Of a DNA stretch of 64,000 nt, positions 1-11,721 are shown piece after piece. Source of the stretch: Bradysia coprophila (taxonomy: Eukaryota > Arthropoda > Insecta > Diptera > Sciaridae); NCBI RefSeq assembly GCF_014529535.1, contig NW_023504022.1, positions 4,150,986-4,214,985 of the forward strand, read 5' to 3'. The position numbers and the translations under genes were made by a program. The notes under the pieces were generated by a model. That model saw only the letters and a program-made list of their open reading frames with translations, was not told the origin of the DNA and did no database searches. Position 1 is the first letter of the stretch; every line of letters starts with the position of its first letter.

Positions 1-130
1 TCTACTCTTCGAAACTTACAACGTCTAGAGTATCTTGACTCCTAGACTTACATTGGCTCAATCGATTGAATGGATTGCTGCCGAAGAGCCTATAAGAAGA
101 CCTCATTACCTTACGAAATTTACTGCTACC

Positions 131-301
131 CAATACTCTCTCTATCAAACAAACTCTCAGCTTTTTGTGGCACATGCAAACCTTATTTCTTTGTATTCTA
201 CATTTTGATTGACAACGTTGCTGTAATCATGTAAATTCCGAAGACTACTCGATTTTTAGCCCACCTTAATAAAAGTGGTTTGTTTGCTAGAGAGAGTATT
301 G
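131..301. repeat. MITE, copy 1 of the CAATACTCTCTC family
   Basis: Terminal inverted repeats CAATACTCTCTCTAT and a matching CTAGAGAGAGTATTG bound a 171-bp AT-rich core. A second copy lies at 57278-57455. The flanks read CTGCTAC (123-129) and CTGATAC (302-308), a 6/7 match that looks like a 7-bp target duplication with one extra C at 130. No coding capacity. A 7-bp duplication would suit P-superfamily-like elements, which is inference. Confidence 0.75.
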
Positions 302-309
302 CTGATACT

Positions 310-465
310 TAATAGAGAACTATTTTGTATGAAATCAAAGGATATCAACACTTAGCCTTTGATGAAATGGTTTTTCTTGCATTTTTCTGCAGTTGTGTGA
401 CTGTGACACACTGTCAATTTTCAATACACTATTTAGAGTACCACTCTTGCTTGAAGTGCGTTGCT
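310..465. repeat. Truncated MITE of the GCTTGAAGTGCGTTG family
   Basis: The right end TTTAGAGTACCAC...GCTTGAAGTGCGTTG recurs at 4893-5038, 6328-6893 and 50600-50737. The left terminal repeat is missing, so this copy is truncated next to the MITE ending at 301. Confidence 0.5.
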
Positions 466-1460
466 CCTATACTTCTACTTTGCTCAATATCGATTAATTG
501 GATTTGTGTGCCTAAAAGAGGAATTTACCTTACGAAATACGCTACATTTTCACAACTCAGCGAAAACTGTACACTGTAGATGACTTTGTTGTCTTTGATG
601 ACGTTGTATGAAACTTGGTGCAAAAGGTTTTATTAGGCAGAAGATGTGTATTGCATCTAATAAACCACTTTGCGTCATTTCGTGTATTGTAACAATTGGA
701 CAGAGGCTCGAGTTACATGTCTAGTACTTAATCATTGCCTAATTTTCAGAATTAAATTCACAAAATTCACAGAGTTTTTGTTTATTTTTGGCAAATCTAC
801 ATTCTACTAATTAGGCCCTGTAATTTGTACTCTGTTGCATAAATTACTATTGAAGGAAACCGCTATCTCGATCATTAAAATCAATATTTCATAATATTAG
901 TCCCACCCGACCACTAAGTCAATCAAAAATAGTTAAAGCCTCACCAATCATATCCATTACAGCACCCCTACACTCACCCACTAAATATATATCTTGATGG
1001 TGTACATATAACATCATCCACTCAAGGAAATTCTTTCCCACAGAAATCTTAATTAAAATTGCTTCGAGTTCCAAATAATTCAACATGAGAGTAGAATGGG
1101 CATTTGAAATAAATTATTTAATTTATTTTTGTTTTCGATGCTTTGTGCTCAATTATCTTTGTCACATTCATCAGTGATTTGTTTGTTAACAGTGGTATAT
1201 AATGGCCGATGTGTTATATGTTGTCTGCGTCTGTATAGATGGTGTATATGGCTTTTAAACGACAAAATCCAACAAATCGTCACATCATTATATTATTATC
1301 AACTAATTGGTGCTCTTGATTCTAATTGACAAAGTATATTCAATTACAACAGGAAGTATGAGATTTATTCATCTCTATTCATGTATTTATTACGTAAAAT
1401 ATTAATTTTAATTAAGCTTTAAACACCCAACTGATTACGGCTGTGTGTTTTTTCAGTGTC
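466..1460. other. Intergenic, nothing recognised
   Basis: AT-rich sequence with short scattered ORFs only. I see no conserved domain, splice pattern or repeat ends here. Confidence 0.6.
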
Positions 1461-1467
1461 ATGTGTG

Positions 1468-1476
1468 TATATAAAA
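1468..1476 (+). promoter_or_regulatory. Candidate TATA box
   Basis: TATATAAAA followed by GC-richer sequence lies about 150 bp upstream of an ORF with a good signal peptide at 1627. The position would place initiation near 1500. Support is motif plus context only. Confidence 0.35.
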
Positions 1477-1626
1477 CGGGCTCGTAACAATGTCCATCAC
1501 TAATAGTGGCGTGGATTTGTTGAGTGTTCGGGAAAAATTATTAATTTTATTTTTGTTAGTTGATCTAAATGGAACTTAAATGTATAAAATGTACGTCAGC
1601 ATGTATTACTCGTTCGTGGATGTGAT

Positions 1627-1785
1627 ATGGAGTCGTTAGCTTTGATTAATTTATTGTTGTTTATCACTTTTGTGCTGGCATACATATTCAACGAGAGTGT
1701 GCTCATATCGGATGTTTGTGCCGGCACATCACAAGGAGCCCCGCTGATGACCATGTCAGCAAAAAATTTTTTTTTTTTACAATTT
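1627..1785 (+). CDS. Candidate first coding exon of a small secreted protein
   Basis: An ATG at 1627 opens a hydrophobic N-terminus, MESLALINLLLFITFVLA, that looks like a signal peptide with a plausible cleavage after VLA (residue 18). It is followed by a polar stretch with one cysteine (residues 19-48). A TATA-like box sits about 150 bp upstream. After roughly residue 50 the frame runs into poly-T and low-complexity sequence (Cys run, residues 99-105) and is probably no longer coding, so the drawn end is approximate. The frame stays open to 1995. No good splice donor is obvious; a weak GT lies near 1757. I do not recognise the family. It could be a neuropeptide or other secreted precursor exon, or simply a chance ORF. 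Confidence 0.3.
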
Positions 1786-1995
1786 CAAATAACTCACCGA
1801 CGACGACAAACTTATCAAATAAATTTCAATTTCAACACCCTCTTAATCACCGACCATAAACCTATTTCAGCATTGCCTCTAATCTTCAGGTGTTTTTCAA
1901 TATGTTTGCTGTGCTGTTGTTGTTGTTGTTACATTACAATTGCTGTGTTTAGTAGATATTTTCTTTCACCGAAACAAATGGTACACACACAATAA

Positions 1996-3855
1996 CATCG
2001 GTTAGGGTGAGGGACTGAGGGACGTTGGTTTTCGTTCTGCTTTTTGTGTCTTTCTGTTCCGACATACATATATATGGCATATGTGTATAGATGTCCTGAT
2101 GGTCAATAAAGTAGTGTTTATCTTTCTGCACGATTGCATTACTAATTGCCGAAAAGTGACCAATAAATTGGATTAAGTCTTCCGTATCCGATATACACTT
2201 CCCTCACTTTTTCTTTCCCATTGCAGTTGTAGGTCTATTTGGTGTGTTGTATATAACTATATTAGATGGATGGAGTCTATTAGAACTTGTCATAATATCT
2301 CAGCAACAGTAACGTCTCACGTATTCATCGCGATTTTGTTTTTTTTTTCGATTTTAATATAATTTGCGTCGAGACATGAACCTAAGTTACAGATTTTCTC
2401 ACTCCTCTTCGGTTCTCTTTTGGATTAAGGACCTTAGCTGTCTGTCTTCGAGCCAGTCTTCTAATATCTTCGAAAGTGACAGTAATATTGCTTAATGGTA
2501 ACCCTTAAACCATTGACTGTACTAACGACATGCTATTTCAACCGCAACCAGTGTAGCCATTCATATTATACAAGAACTTAATGAAAATTATTGTCAATTG
2601 GATACAGAACATAGGATACGGGTTGTTATATGTATCACATCCTCCAAGCTGCACTAAATCTCTGACACGGACAAAATAAATAAGGAAAACTGTCACCACC
2701 GGAAAATATGTTATTAAAACCCAAACACATGAGTCCCGAAGACGTGCGAGATACAAACAACATTATAACACACAATTTTCCATATTAATTTTCCCGAAAA
2801 TATTAGCACAATCTACAACAGATTAGAGGACGAAAATAAATAAAACAATCAACCCGACACAAAGGGAAGGGGGCGACAGGAGAGCGTATCGTCGCACAGA
2901 TCTTGTACGCGGAGAAAATTATTATTGAATCGGTTTATTATATGGCAATAATGGTGGGTATATTTTTGGCCATTAGAGAGCTTAAGGTGTTTGGTTTCGG
3001 TGCTAAAGCTCAATTTATATTACATAATACAACATCCCATTACATATACAAGAGAAGCGATTTTACCGTGGCGTGATAAAAATGTTTCTGTAACTGACGT
3101 CGTTAAGCACATTTAATTGATATATTAACGGGAGAGCGAGAGGTAAATGAGATTGCATATGTACGTTGTGGGGTCTGTTACTAAATGAAATTATTTTGAT
3201 TTGTTGTTTGTTGACTAGAACAGTGATTTCAATGGTTAGTAGCGAAATAGGTTTATCGTTTAATGTCGAAGTTTAACGTAAGAAATTAAACGACAAAATG
3301 CTTGTATCGAAGAGTTAAACTGGTTAAGATGAGTACACAGTAAAAGAAAGCTTGGAAATGAACATTGATCCTACATATTGAAAGTTGATTGGATTCAAAA
3401 TTCGTGCGACGCTTTCTTTGTCAACTACCCTCCAAATCATTAAATAATAACTATCTTATTAGCTTCAAAAGAAGCAGAACTTTTTAACAACTGATGTAAT
3501 CTCTGGGTGAATTGTATACCAAAACTGGTGCTTAAAGCTACTACTCATATGAATGACCGTTTACACATAGTTTGTATGAATGGTTATGCGTCGATGCAAT
3601 GTAATTCACTAAAAGACGAGAACTTTTTTCAATGCACTTATGTTTAATATATCCCTTGTAAGTTTGACCAACATCACCAATTTAGACAAATGATGAATTT
3701 CACTATCGCACAACACTTAACCAAGATAGCATCGAGAAACGGTGGACATTCACAACTGTCTGTAGCGTCTGTAGCTTCAACAAGAATAGACCGGCTAGAA
3801 GCCTAGTGAGGTCTTTTTTCTTTCTCTCAATTTTCTCACTTCTCGAGATACCAAC
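1996..3855. other. Intergenic, nothing recognised
   Basis: AT-rich, with homopolymer T runs and no convincing coding, repeat-end or RNA signal. Confidence 0.6.
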
Positions 3856-3859
3856 TACC

Positions 3860-4700
3860 AAATACGTGAGTTATAAATAGGCAAGCAGGGAGAATAGTTT
3901 CTTCAGTCGATATCCAGCTGTTGAACAGTAAACATCGCCACCATCGTTCTATCAGTATCGTAGTCAACTACCAATTTAGTATTCAACTACCATTTTGGTA
4001 TTCAACTACCAGTTTGGTAGTCAACTACCAAATTATCGAATTATAAAGAGGCAAGCAGCCTAAATAATTTCATCAATCGGTGTGCAGCTCTCAAACAGTC
4101 AACATCTCTACCACCTCTCTATCAGTATGGTACTATGGTAGTCAACTACCAGTTTGGTAAGCAACTACCAGTTTGGTAGTCAACTACCAAAAATTCAAGC
4201 TTTAAATAGGCAAGAAGGCAGAATAATTTTGTCAGTTGGTGCGCAGCTCTCGAATAGTAAACATCTCTGCCGAAAATTACGTTTGGTAGTCAATTATAAT
4301 ATTTACAGTCAGCTACCAACTACAAAATTTTAGAATTGCAATGTTAACTGTGAGCTATCGGTTATCAGATAACAAATAATTATTATTTGCCTGGTGTTGA
4401 TATGCTCACAGTGACTTTGCAATTTTGAATTTCAGCTGGCAGCTACCAAAACTATCAACTACCAAAACTACCACCTACCAAATTTTCGTTTTATAAATCG
4501 GCAAGCAGGTAGAATAATTTCGTCAGTCGGTGCGTAGTTCTCGAATAGTAAACATCTCTGCCGAAAATTACGTTCGGTTGTCAGCTACCAACTACCAAAT
4601 TTTCGAATTGCAATGCCAACTGCGAGCGATCAGATAACAAATAATTATTATTTGCCTGGTGTTGATTTGCTCATAGTAGAATTGCAATTTTGAATCAAGG
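3860..4700. repeat. Diverged repeats of ~150-190 bp with TAGTCAACTACCA clusters
   Basis: A segment beginning near GGCAAGCAG, continuing AGAATAATTTC and ending AAACATCTCT, recurs at about 3880, 4050, 4208 and 4500. Between copies are clusters of CAACTACCA/TGGTAGT that can pair with each other. A further internal duplicate around GATAACAAATAATTATTAT occurs near 4364 and 4633. A similar AGAATAATTTC...AAACATCTCT block precedes the tandem array at 29930. Confidence 0.7.
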
Positions 4701-4717
4701 CTGTTATTGTCTCATTT

Positions 4718-4830
4718 TTGAATAGTGACACAGACACATGGACAGACAGACAGACAGACAGACGGACAGATGAAGTGTCCACAATAGGGTTTTTTTTTCT
4801 AAAAGAAAAAAGACCTAAAAAGCAAAAGTG
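4718..4830 (+). repeat. GACA microsatellite plus AGTGTCCACAATAGG module
   Basis: GACA repeats run into GATGAAGTGTCCACAATAGG and then a TAAAAGAAAAAAG segment. The same order is seen at about 35640-35760, so this is an interspersed repeat end rather than a simple microsatellite. Confidence 0.6.
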
Positions 4831-4892
4831 GTTAAAACTGGACGTTTTTTGTTACTTTAGTAGCAAACTGCGGCATTTCAATTCCTTCTTGC

Positions 4893-5038
4893 ACGCACTT
4901 CAAGCAAAAGTGATCATAGTCGACAGCTGTCAAATAAAGTACTATTTTGTATGAAACTGATTTTTACAGTGTTTCACACACTGTCAAGTCAGAACCCTAT
5001 TTAGAGTATCACTCATTCACTCATGCTTGAAGTGCGTT
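4893..5038. repeat. MITE, GCTTGAAGTGCG family (full copy)
   Basis: CGCACTTCAAGCA at 4894 is the inverted complement of TGCTTGAAGTGCG at 5024-5036. The core is about 140 bp, AT-rich and non-coding. Confidence 0.65.
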
Positions 5039-5039
5039 G

Positions 5040-5820
5040 GTATAACGCTTATTTTTTACATAACTGTCATCAATGATTGTAATGCACGCAACACATTCAC
5101 TAATTAAGGATTTCAGATCAGTTACAGCCTATTTCAGCTACAGCCTATTCCTTGAACGATTTGAGAAAATGGAAGGCACGTAGCAGACAAAAGATCAAAT
5201 TTTATCATCAGTAAACTTAAACACGCGACTTGATGTTGATCATCAAATTCTGGATACTAATTAACATAACTCACCCTTCCAATTTCCAAAATCAATTTCT
5301 ATCATAGCCATCCATTTTATACGAAAATCCTCTTTTTTTTGTTATAGCCTTTATTGCTACAAATTCAGAATGATTTACATTGGATGAACTAGATCGTATA
5401 AGAATTCCGCCTGTTTGAGAAGCAACTTCGAAAAGTTTTGATTCTTTCACGTTTAAGCTTTCATTCAAAATTTCCTTAGCTATTTCCTTCCTGAACAATC
5501 TGAAAGTTTGCTGTTTCTATTACGTTTAAATTGTTCGCAGAAAGTACTCCGTCAAATTTAGCTGTAGGATATAAGCAAAAACAAAAAAACCTTAACCCGT
5601 TTCAAATCGGTACGTTTACATGACGGGAACTGAAGTAAATGTTATGTATTATGAGAAACTAACTTCATGTATCTCATATAGCATCTCCCTCTTCTTATTG
5701 TTATTATTAAAAAAAAGCATAATAGGGAATTAATATTGAAAATCGATGACACATCAATGAATAACGACCTTCTTAAAACAATCGAAGCAGAGTGCAGACA
5801 GCTATCTGAATAAAAATAGT
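5040..5820. other. Intergenic, nothing recognised
   Basis: Short ORFs on both strands show no domain or splice structure. Confidence 0.55.
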
Positions 5821-5821
5821 A

Positions 5822-6064
5822 TATTTCAACATACCCCAATACACACAAGATGTGTGTGCACGCGCGGGCGAAGCCCAAGCGAAAACACACATCGAGTGTG
5901 TATTGGGGTATTTTGAAAGATATTTTTCTGTAATAGTGAGAGTGTGTTGGTGCATTCCTTCCCAACCGTTACTTTCCCGCTCGACCGTTTACTTTCCCGC
6001 TCGACCGATTCATATGACACCTCACCAATACACTCTCACGTATACAGAAAAAATATTTTTTTGT
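5822..6064. repeat. Two adjoining inverted repeats
   Basis: ATACCCCAATACACAC (near 5831) pairs with GTGTGTATTGGGGTAT (near 5897) around a GC-rich loop containing GCGGGCGAAGCCCAAGCG. A second arm starting at about 5918 (GATATTTTTCTGTAATAGTG) pairs with 6022-6060. Short overlapping ORFs here are by-products of the palindromes. Confidence 0.7.
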
Positions 6065-6327
6065 TTGTAAAAGATATTTAAACTGTCGTTATATTCTCGA
6101 CATTTGTAACATACATTTTTTTGTTGTTCTTTTACCGTGTGCTATATGGAGATTATAATTGTTGTTGTTGCTATATATCCTGAATTGTTCTGATGCACTG
6201 AGAAAAATAAATGCCTCTGGGCGACGATTTTCGTATTTTCGTAACTCCAAGTATTCGTAACTTGACAGTTGCGTGTATAAAAACCCATTAAGTAACGAAT
6301 GTTTTGAGAATAGGCGCCCTTATGGAC

Positions 6328-6893
6328 CAACACACTTCAAGCAAAAGTGCTTGTTTGGAGTTGCCGTTTAATATTTTACGAGGTGAGAGTCGAATGTGAT
6401 GGGCTGCAGCACGACAGAGTAAAGTTAATCAGGCAGTAGCGCAGTAGCGAATAAAATTTTTCAGTTTATGTCAGTGTTCATTTTCATACTTCCCTTATTT
6501 GACATTTCGAAAATGAACCGCTCCTGCCTGGTTTATTTTACTCTGCCGTGGCTGCAGCAAAATATTTCAAAATGACGAAACATGTAGCGAAATTCCTTTT
6601 TTTATTTTGGTGAATTAGGTGGAGGTTTACGGTGCTGTCGATAGGGAATTTCGAGGTAATTGTTTCGTAAAAGAAAATTTTAAGATTTCCAAACCATGAC
6701 TTTTGCAAAGACCTAACATTTTGAAATAGAGCTAACAATCAGAATTATGACTGCCACTATTTAAAGAAAATGATGGGCTAGTTAGTGAACTGTATTTTTC
6801 TAATCCAGAATTTCTAGCAGTGACATATTTGACAGATTGCATTGCACTGTACAGTACCTTATTTAGAGTACAACTCATACTTGAAGTGCGTTG
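6328..6893. repeat. MITE, GCTTGAAGTGCG family (long copy)
   Basis: CAACACACTTCAAGCAAAAG at 6328 is the inverted partner of CTTGAAGTGCGTTG at 6880-6893. The 566-bp interior is longer than in the 4893 copy and may contain other inserted sequence. Non-coding. Confidence 0.55.
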
Positions 6894-7156
6894 ATGTGAC
6901 AGATGTTTTAAACACGTTTCACAGCGTTGAATAAACAGGCAAACATCAGAGCCTGCAGAAGATATAATATCCGACAAAAGGTTGTTGAGTAGAGGCATTT
7001 GAAGACGTAAGCACGAGTTGAATTTGCACTGTACAAATGCAACTCGAGCCTTTTCCAACAGAATTTACCAAAGCGAAGTTATTTCACAAGAAAATAGAGC
7101 GCAAAGAATGGAGTGCTGGAAAAACAATTGTGGCACCTCGCTTCGCGATGGCCTTA

Positions 7157-7329
7157 TGCTCAAAACAAACGAGGCATTGAAAACGTGTTTTGGTCCTAGT
7201 TTTCATTGACAGATGCAGCAGTCGCGATTTTGAATAGAAAAAGTTCTAACTTCATTTGACAGTTTCGAAAATTTCGTCATGAAAAATAGGACCAAAACAC
7301 GTTTTCAATGCCTCGTTTGTTTTGAGCAT
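7157..7329. repeat. Inverted repeat with ~42-bp near-perfect arms
   Basis: Arms at 7157-7198 and 7288-7329 begin ATGCTCAAAACAAACGAGG and end in its complement, separated by about 89 bp. No clear target duplication. Confidence 0.75.
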
Positions 7330-8843
7330 TAAACTTTCACTCTTGTTGGTTTTTCCTATTTTATTCCTTCAGTAAATTTGGTAAATGTGGTAAATTTCGC
7401 TCAGTGTGCATAAAACTGATGTAGTAAGTAAATATATATAACGTAGCCTATACACGAGCAAATACATAAATGTTATGAGATTTATTATTGCTTTTGCCAT
7501 TTTAAATGTTTTTTGTTCGAATTAACTTTATATTTCTCAGTCCCAGTAAAATCGAAAACGTATACACAGTTGATTGTAATACTGTTATCAGCATGTGTAA
7601 TCTATATATACGATATTATATTCTCATTCTCTGTTGCACTATAAAATTTTATATTTTTTGATATAATTGAAGCATATACCCAAATATTGCAATATGTTTG
7701 CTTAAGGAAATCAACTAGACAAAACGACTTCTGCAACTTCCTGCGATGGTTCTTTTTTATTATTTTATTAAGCTCTATTATATGGTGTATCTCTATGCAA
7801 AATGCGGATGGGAACCGCAGTAAGTGAACTGCACGACAAGTGTTTAAGGGGCTTTTAGAACACGCCGACTAATCATTCATAAAATGGGTTCTATATGGCT
7901 ATAGAGATTGTATGTCTTATCGATAGTCATTGTAGAGCTACTCAATTAAATTATATGAGTTCATGTATTGAAAACATATAGGGCGTGGGAATAGACGAAC
8001 AAAGAAGTTGGCTGTAATACCCCGTCTTTCAAGGGAATATGGGTTCTGTATATTAAACACAGTTTAAGCTCTAAACCAGAGCGGGTAATCGTGAAAATGT
8101 TTTCGCTTATTTTCTGAAATTTTCTTGATTTTCACCAATCTTGGTGTAAGCCGTTCAAGCTTGCTAACTATTAAACTCTCCGAAAAAATCGGATTAGCGG
8201 GTAAAACAAGTTTCTTAATATGACTTATAAAACAAAGTGTGAACAAGGCTAGCAGCAGAGACTCGCAGACCTCTTTACCATCTTAATAACTGTAGTTTTC
8301 TAGAGAGATTATTGGTTCAAGGACAGGATGCATCGTAACACCTGTTTTCAATATCCAAATTAATGCTCGGTCAAAATTCAATATAACTTGAAAGTAGTTC
8401 AGATCAGGCTCTCAATCAGTACTACTAGCGTCGGATTTTAACCTTATGATTTTAGCCAATGCTATCCTTATTCTCCTACTCGATACTTCGACTCCGACAA
8501 CAGCAGCAGCAGAAGAAGATTCAGCAGCAGTAGTAGTACTACATAGCAGCAGCAGTGATGGAGAATTTATTTAACTAGATTGTAATGTTGTGCTTAAAAT
8601 TGTGAAACGGTAAGTGGAAACCGTGATGATAGTGTGGTACTACATTGATCAAGTATGTTAGATGGCCCGAGTGGAGGCAAAATCCCGGAACGAGTTAAAT
8701 TCTTTTTTCACACGAGGATACTACAACAAGCCCATGAACATTCAAACACATTCAAAAAAGTGCAGATGACTCACTGATTTGACCAATAATGTATCATATT
8801 GTTATCACTTTTACGTTCGGTACAGTTGTTTCATTCGGTGTGT
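7330..8843. other. Intergenic; short CAG/TAG microsatellite at ~8497-8555
   Basis: AT-rich with no recognisable gene. The only structured part is an imperfect AGCAGCAGCAG-type run near 8500. Confidence 0.55.
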
Positions 8844-8851
8844 TGTTGCAT

Positions 8852-8935
8852 CAGGGCCTTCTTTTGAGAAATTTTTTCTCGAATTTCTTGAAATTTCTCG
8901 ATTTTCTTGAAATCTTTTCTCAAAAGAAGGCCCTG
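8852..8935. mobile_element. 84-bp hAT-like MITE
   Basis: The ends CAGGGCCTTCTTTTGAGA and its inverse complement bound an 84-bp AT-rich element. It is flanked on both sides by a perfect 8-bp direct repeat, TGTTGCAT (8844-8851 and 8936-8943). CAGGG termini with an 8-bp target duplication fit the hAT superfamily. There is no coding capacity, so mobilisation would need a transposase in trans. Confidence 0.9.
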
Positions 8936-9057
8936 TGTTGCATCCCTCGTATTGGGCTCGTCAAAAAATGCGACATTTGTAAAAATAAGAATCTCCAAAC
9001 CAGTACTTAATCTACTGTACGTTAGAGTTAGTCTAAATTGTGATGTAAATCGATAGC

Positions 9058-9215
9058 TACCAAACATGAGAGGTAAACCATTATGGTTCGTAAAGTTCGT
9101 GAGTATGGCAATTTTGTGAATTTTTGACACTTCTTCCATATATTTTATGTCAAAACTCTACGAAATCATACTCACTAACTTTACGAACCATAACGGTTTG
9201 CCCCTATGGTACCTA
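9058..9215. repeat. Inverted-repeat element (~155 bp)
   Basis: Arms containing GGTTCGTAAAGTTCGTGAG (left) and CTCACTAACTTTACGAACC (right) pair over about 48 bp with a short AT-rich loop. Non-coding. The flanks show no clear duplication. Confidence 0.7.
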
Positions 9216-9761
9216 TTGTACAAGACAAACACAACTTACCGGGCGTTGATGAAATAAAATGTTTTGAAATTTTTGTTTAGTGTTTGATTTGGTTCGAGCT
9301 CCGGCAGCTAGAAATTTGTTTCAAGAAAGAATTCGCGTGACCAAGTTGATATGCAAAATCTTTTCATGTTCGAAAACGAGACATCTAGGCGAACACTAAA
9401 ATCAGAAATTCTTGGTTCGAACGCCTTAATCTCCTCAAACTCCTTATTTTTAGTTTCACTCTAGTTAAAACTTCTAACATTTTAATTCTGACTGTATATC
9501 CATATTCAAAACCGTTCCTCGCTTACTTCACCAAAAAAAGCTCATGAAACCTAAATAATTAACAAATGAGATCGATAGTGCTAAAAGGTACTTGCAAAAC
9601 CCTATTGCTTCAATTGTTCTTTTCATCGATTGTGTTGATGCTGCTGGTAACTTAAAATCATTTATTGTCAATCAATTGTTAACTTTCGTCTTGTGTGTAT
9701 CGTGTTTGAGAAAAGTTTGGTTAAGTTAGCCAATGCGTATTTATTCCTCAATCATAGGAAT

Positions 9762-10661
9762 TAGGGATTACAAACTGGTTTAAACCGAACCGGTTAACCG
9801 GGCGATTTTGGGCGTTAAAAAACCGCGGTTTTTTATCAAGAAAACCGCGATTTTCGGGTTTTCAATGAAGCGTTAGAAATCTCTAGTTTTTGGGAGAATT
9901 TAAGCATTTATTTTGTGTATTGGTATCATTTCAGCAACGTTTTGAGCTAATTGCAGATAATTTCGCCAGCCATCAGTCTCTGTAAAAGAAAATTCTTATT
10001 CCTACCAATAGATTTCGTAAACATGAAAAGGCTAACTTAAAATGTGAATAGTATTATAAGATAAATTATCTTAGTTCGTTCTAACAACAAATTTCCGTTT
10101 TCCGTGCTGAGACTCAAAATTTTGTGAAATAGAACTAACTAAAATACGTTAAAATAAGGGGCCTGATAAGTCTGATTATAAGGGGACAACGTGATCAACT
10201 CAGAGGTACAGGTTTTGTCGCCTCTGAGTTGATGACTTTTTCCTTTCAGGTCGGTATATTTGGTAAAGGTAAAGGAGATCATTTTAAGAAAATCAAAAAT
10301 ATTCTTAAAGTAAGCCCGAGAAGACATTTTGAAGATGCTTTAACATTTACTTTTCACCGAGTTGCATCCATTGTGCGTAACAGGGGTAATAAGAGGCGGC
10401 TATTTTCCGCATTACGATTTTCAATTACATTTTTTTAAAGAAGAAAGCCCAAAAAATAGTCTTTTCATTTTGTTAATTACGAAAAGCGAATGCAATAAAT
10501 AAAAGAGCTCCTTCTAAGTAGTGGAACCAATTAGACTTGTTTAAGAATTTGCTTTAGATTTTGCTGTTCCGAAAAACCGCGGTTAACCGGCTAACCGCGG
10601 ATTTTTTGACATACAAAACCGAAACCGCGGTTTTTCAAAACGGGTTCGGTTTGCAATCCCT
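9762..10661. mobile_element. hAT-like non-autonomous element (~0.9 kb)
   Basis: The left end TAGGGATTACAAACTGG and the right end CGGTTTGCAATCCCT are inverted, and both are followed inward by AACCGCGG-rich segments. Flanks ATAGGAAT and TTAAGAAT match at 6 of 8 positions and may be a decayed target duplication. The interior contains a small palindrome (AACTCAGAGG.../CCTCTGAGTT, about 10197-10235) and no transposase. Confidence 0.65.
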
Positions 10662-10839
10662 TTAAGAATGCTGATCCTGAGCGAGGATTTAGCGTCAATA
10701 AAGTGTTTCTCGAAATTTCAAGGAGCAGCTCTTAGAAGAAACGATTGCGGCTATTCGGATAGAGTTAGAATACTTTGTATTTCTACGATAAAGTGGAAGA
10801 TTTTCCAATTATTCGAAAATTGTTAGACCTCTGCTCGTC

Positions 10840-10985
10840 GACCCGTAATAGTATGTTGTGTTACAAGTATTGTAATGTCGATTTTTTCAGCACTAGACTC
10901 AAGTTTTCCGTACGAGCGGAGCGAGTAAGGAAAATTGGGTCGTGTGCTGAAAAAATCGACATTACAATACGTGTAACACATCATG
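10840..10985. repeat. Palindrome with ~40-bp arms
   Basis: TGTAATGTCGATTTTTTCAG near 10872 pairs with CTGAAAAAATCGACATTACA near 10949, with flanking TGTGTTACA/TGTAACACA. The loop contains GAGCGGAGCGAG. Open frames across it are palindromic shadows. Confidence 0.75.
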
Positions 10986-11039
10986 CTTTGTGCCAACCGA
11001 GAATTGAAATAGACAAATGCCCAAAAAATCATAATTTCC

Positions 11040-11432
11040 ATGGTAAACAATCACTCTTCAAATTTGATCGATCACATTGCTTTGCATTTTCTAAAACGAA
11101 TGTTGTAATAACTCATACAAATTCGGAATTGAAATATCCCATCAAACGGATGCTGAAATAAGTCACTTTACAACACTAAAATGAGTGCTGAAAAGAGTCG
11201 TATTTCAATTCTCGGTGGCACAAATATCTTTTGTTAAAGATATTTGTGCCACCGAGAATTGAAATACGACTCTTTTCAGCACTCATTTTAGTGTTGTAAA
11301 GTGACTTATTTCAGCATCCGTTTGATGGGATATTTCAACACTCAAAGCAGTGTTGTTATGGAATTTGTATGAGTTATTACAACATTCGTTTTTGAAAATG
11401 CAAAGCAATGTGATCGATCAAATTTGAAGAGT
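11040..11432. repeat. Large palindrome, ~190-bp arms
   Basis: The sequence reads outward from a centre near 11232, where ACAAATATCTTTTGTTAAAG forms the turn. The arms pair almost to the ends at GTAATCACTCTT-like sequence (near 11045 and 11430), with one arm carrying a small insertion around 11340-11357. It adjoins the lysine-rich ORF at 11431. Confidence 0.85.
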
Positions 11433-11721
11433 GATTACCAAATCGAAACAAAACGAGTCAGACAAAAACGAAAAGCATAAGAAAGAGGCCAACATTCAAA
11501 GCATCGAAGCTGAAATAGCTGAGGAGACTTTAAAGTTAAAAGTCGCCGAAAACTTAATTGATGATGGTAATAACACTTCGTCAGCTGTAGTTAGCGAAGG
11601 TAAATTAAATAAATCATCAGTGGCCAAGGCACAGATGATTTTAAATGCAGGCATTACAAGTAGCAAGAAGATGAAATCAAAAAAATCAAAAAAAAGACAA
11701 AAAAGTAAGAAACTAGGCTAA
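11431..11721 (+). CDS. Lysine-rich ORF, possible exon or gene fragment
   Basis: A 96-residue frame with a charged, helix-prone N-terminal half (residues 5-45, rich in K and E) and a basic tail of KKSKK-type repeats (residues 77-95). Codon composition is less AT-skewed than in random frames nearby. The frame begins at the edge of a large palindrome, so the palindromic element may have inserted into, or transduced, the 5' part of a gene. No splice acceptor or promoter is convincing. I do not recognise the family; a chance ORF remains possible. Confidence 0.3.
   Translation: MITKSKQNESDKNEKHKKEANIQSIEAEIAEETLKLKVAENLIDDGNNTSSAVVSEGKLNKSSVAKAQMILNAGITSSKKMKSKKSKKRQKSKKLG

Noticed and set aside
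9285-9305. GGTTCGAGCTCC as a tRNA B-box
   Set aside because: No matching A-box or cloverleaf around it.
10775-11161. 128-codon ORF across the palindromes
   Set aside because: Coding appearance is mirrored on the opposite strand through the palindrome, and there is no domain.
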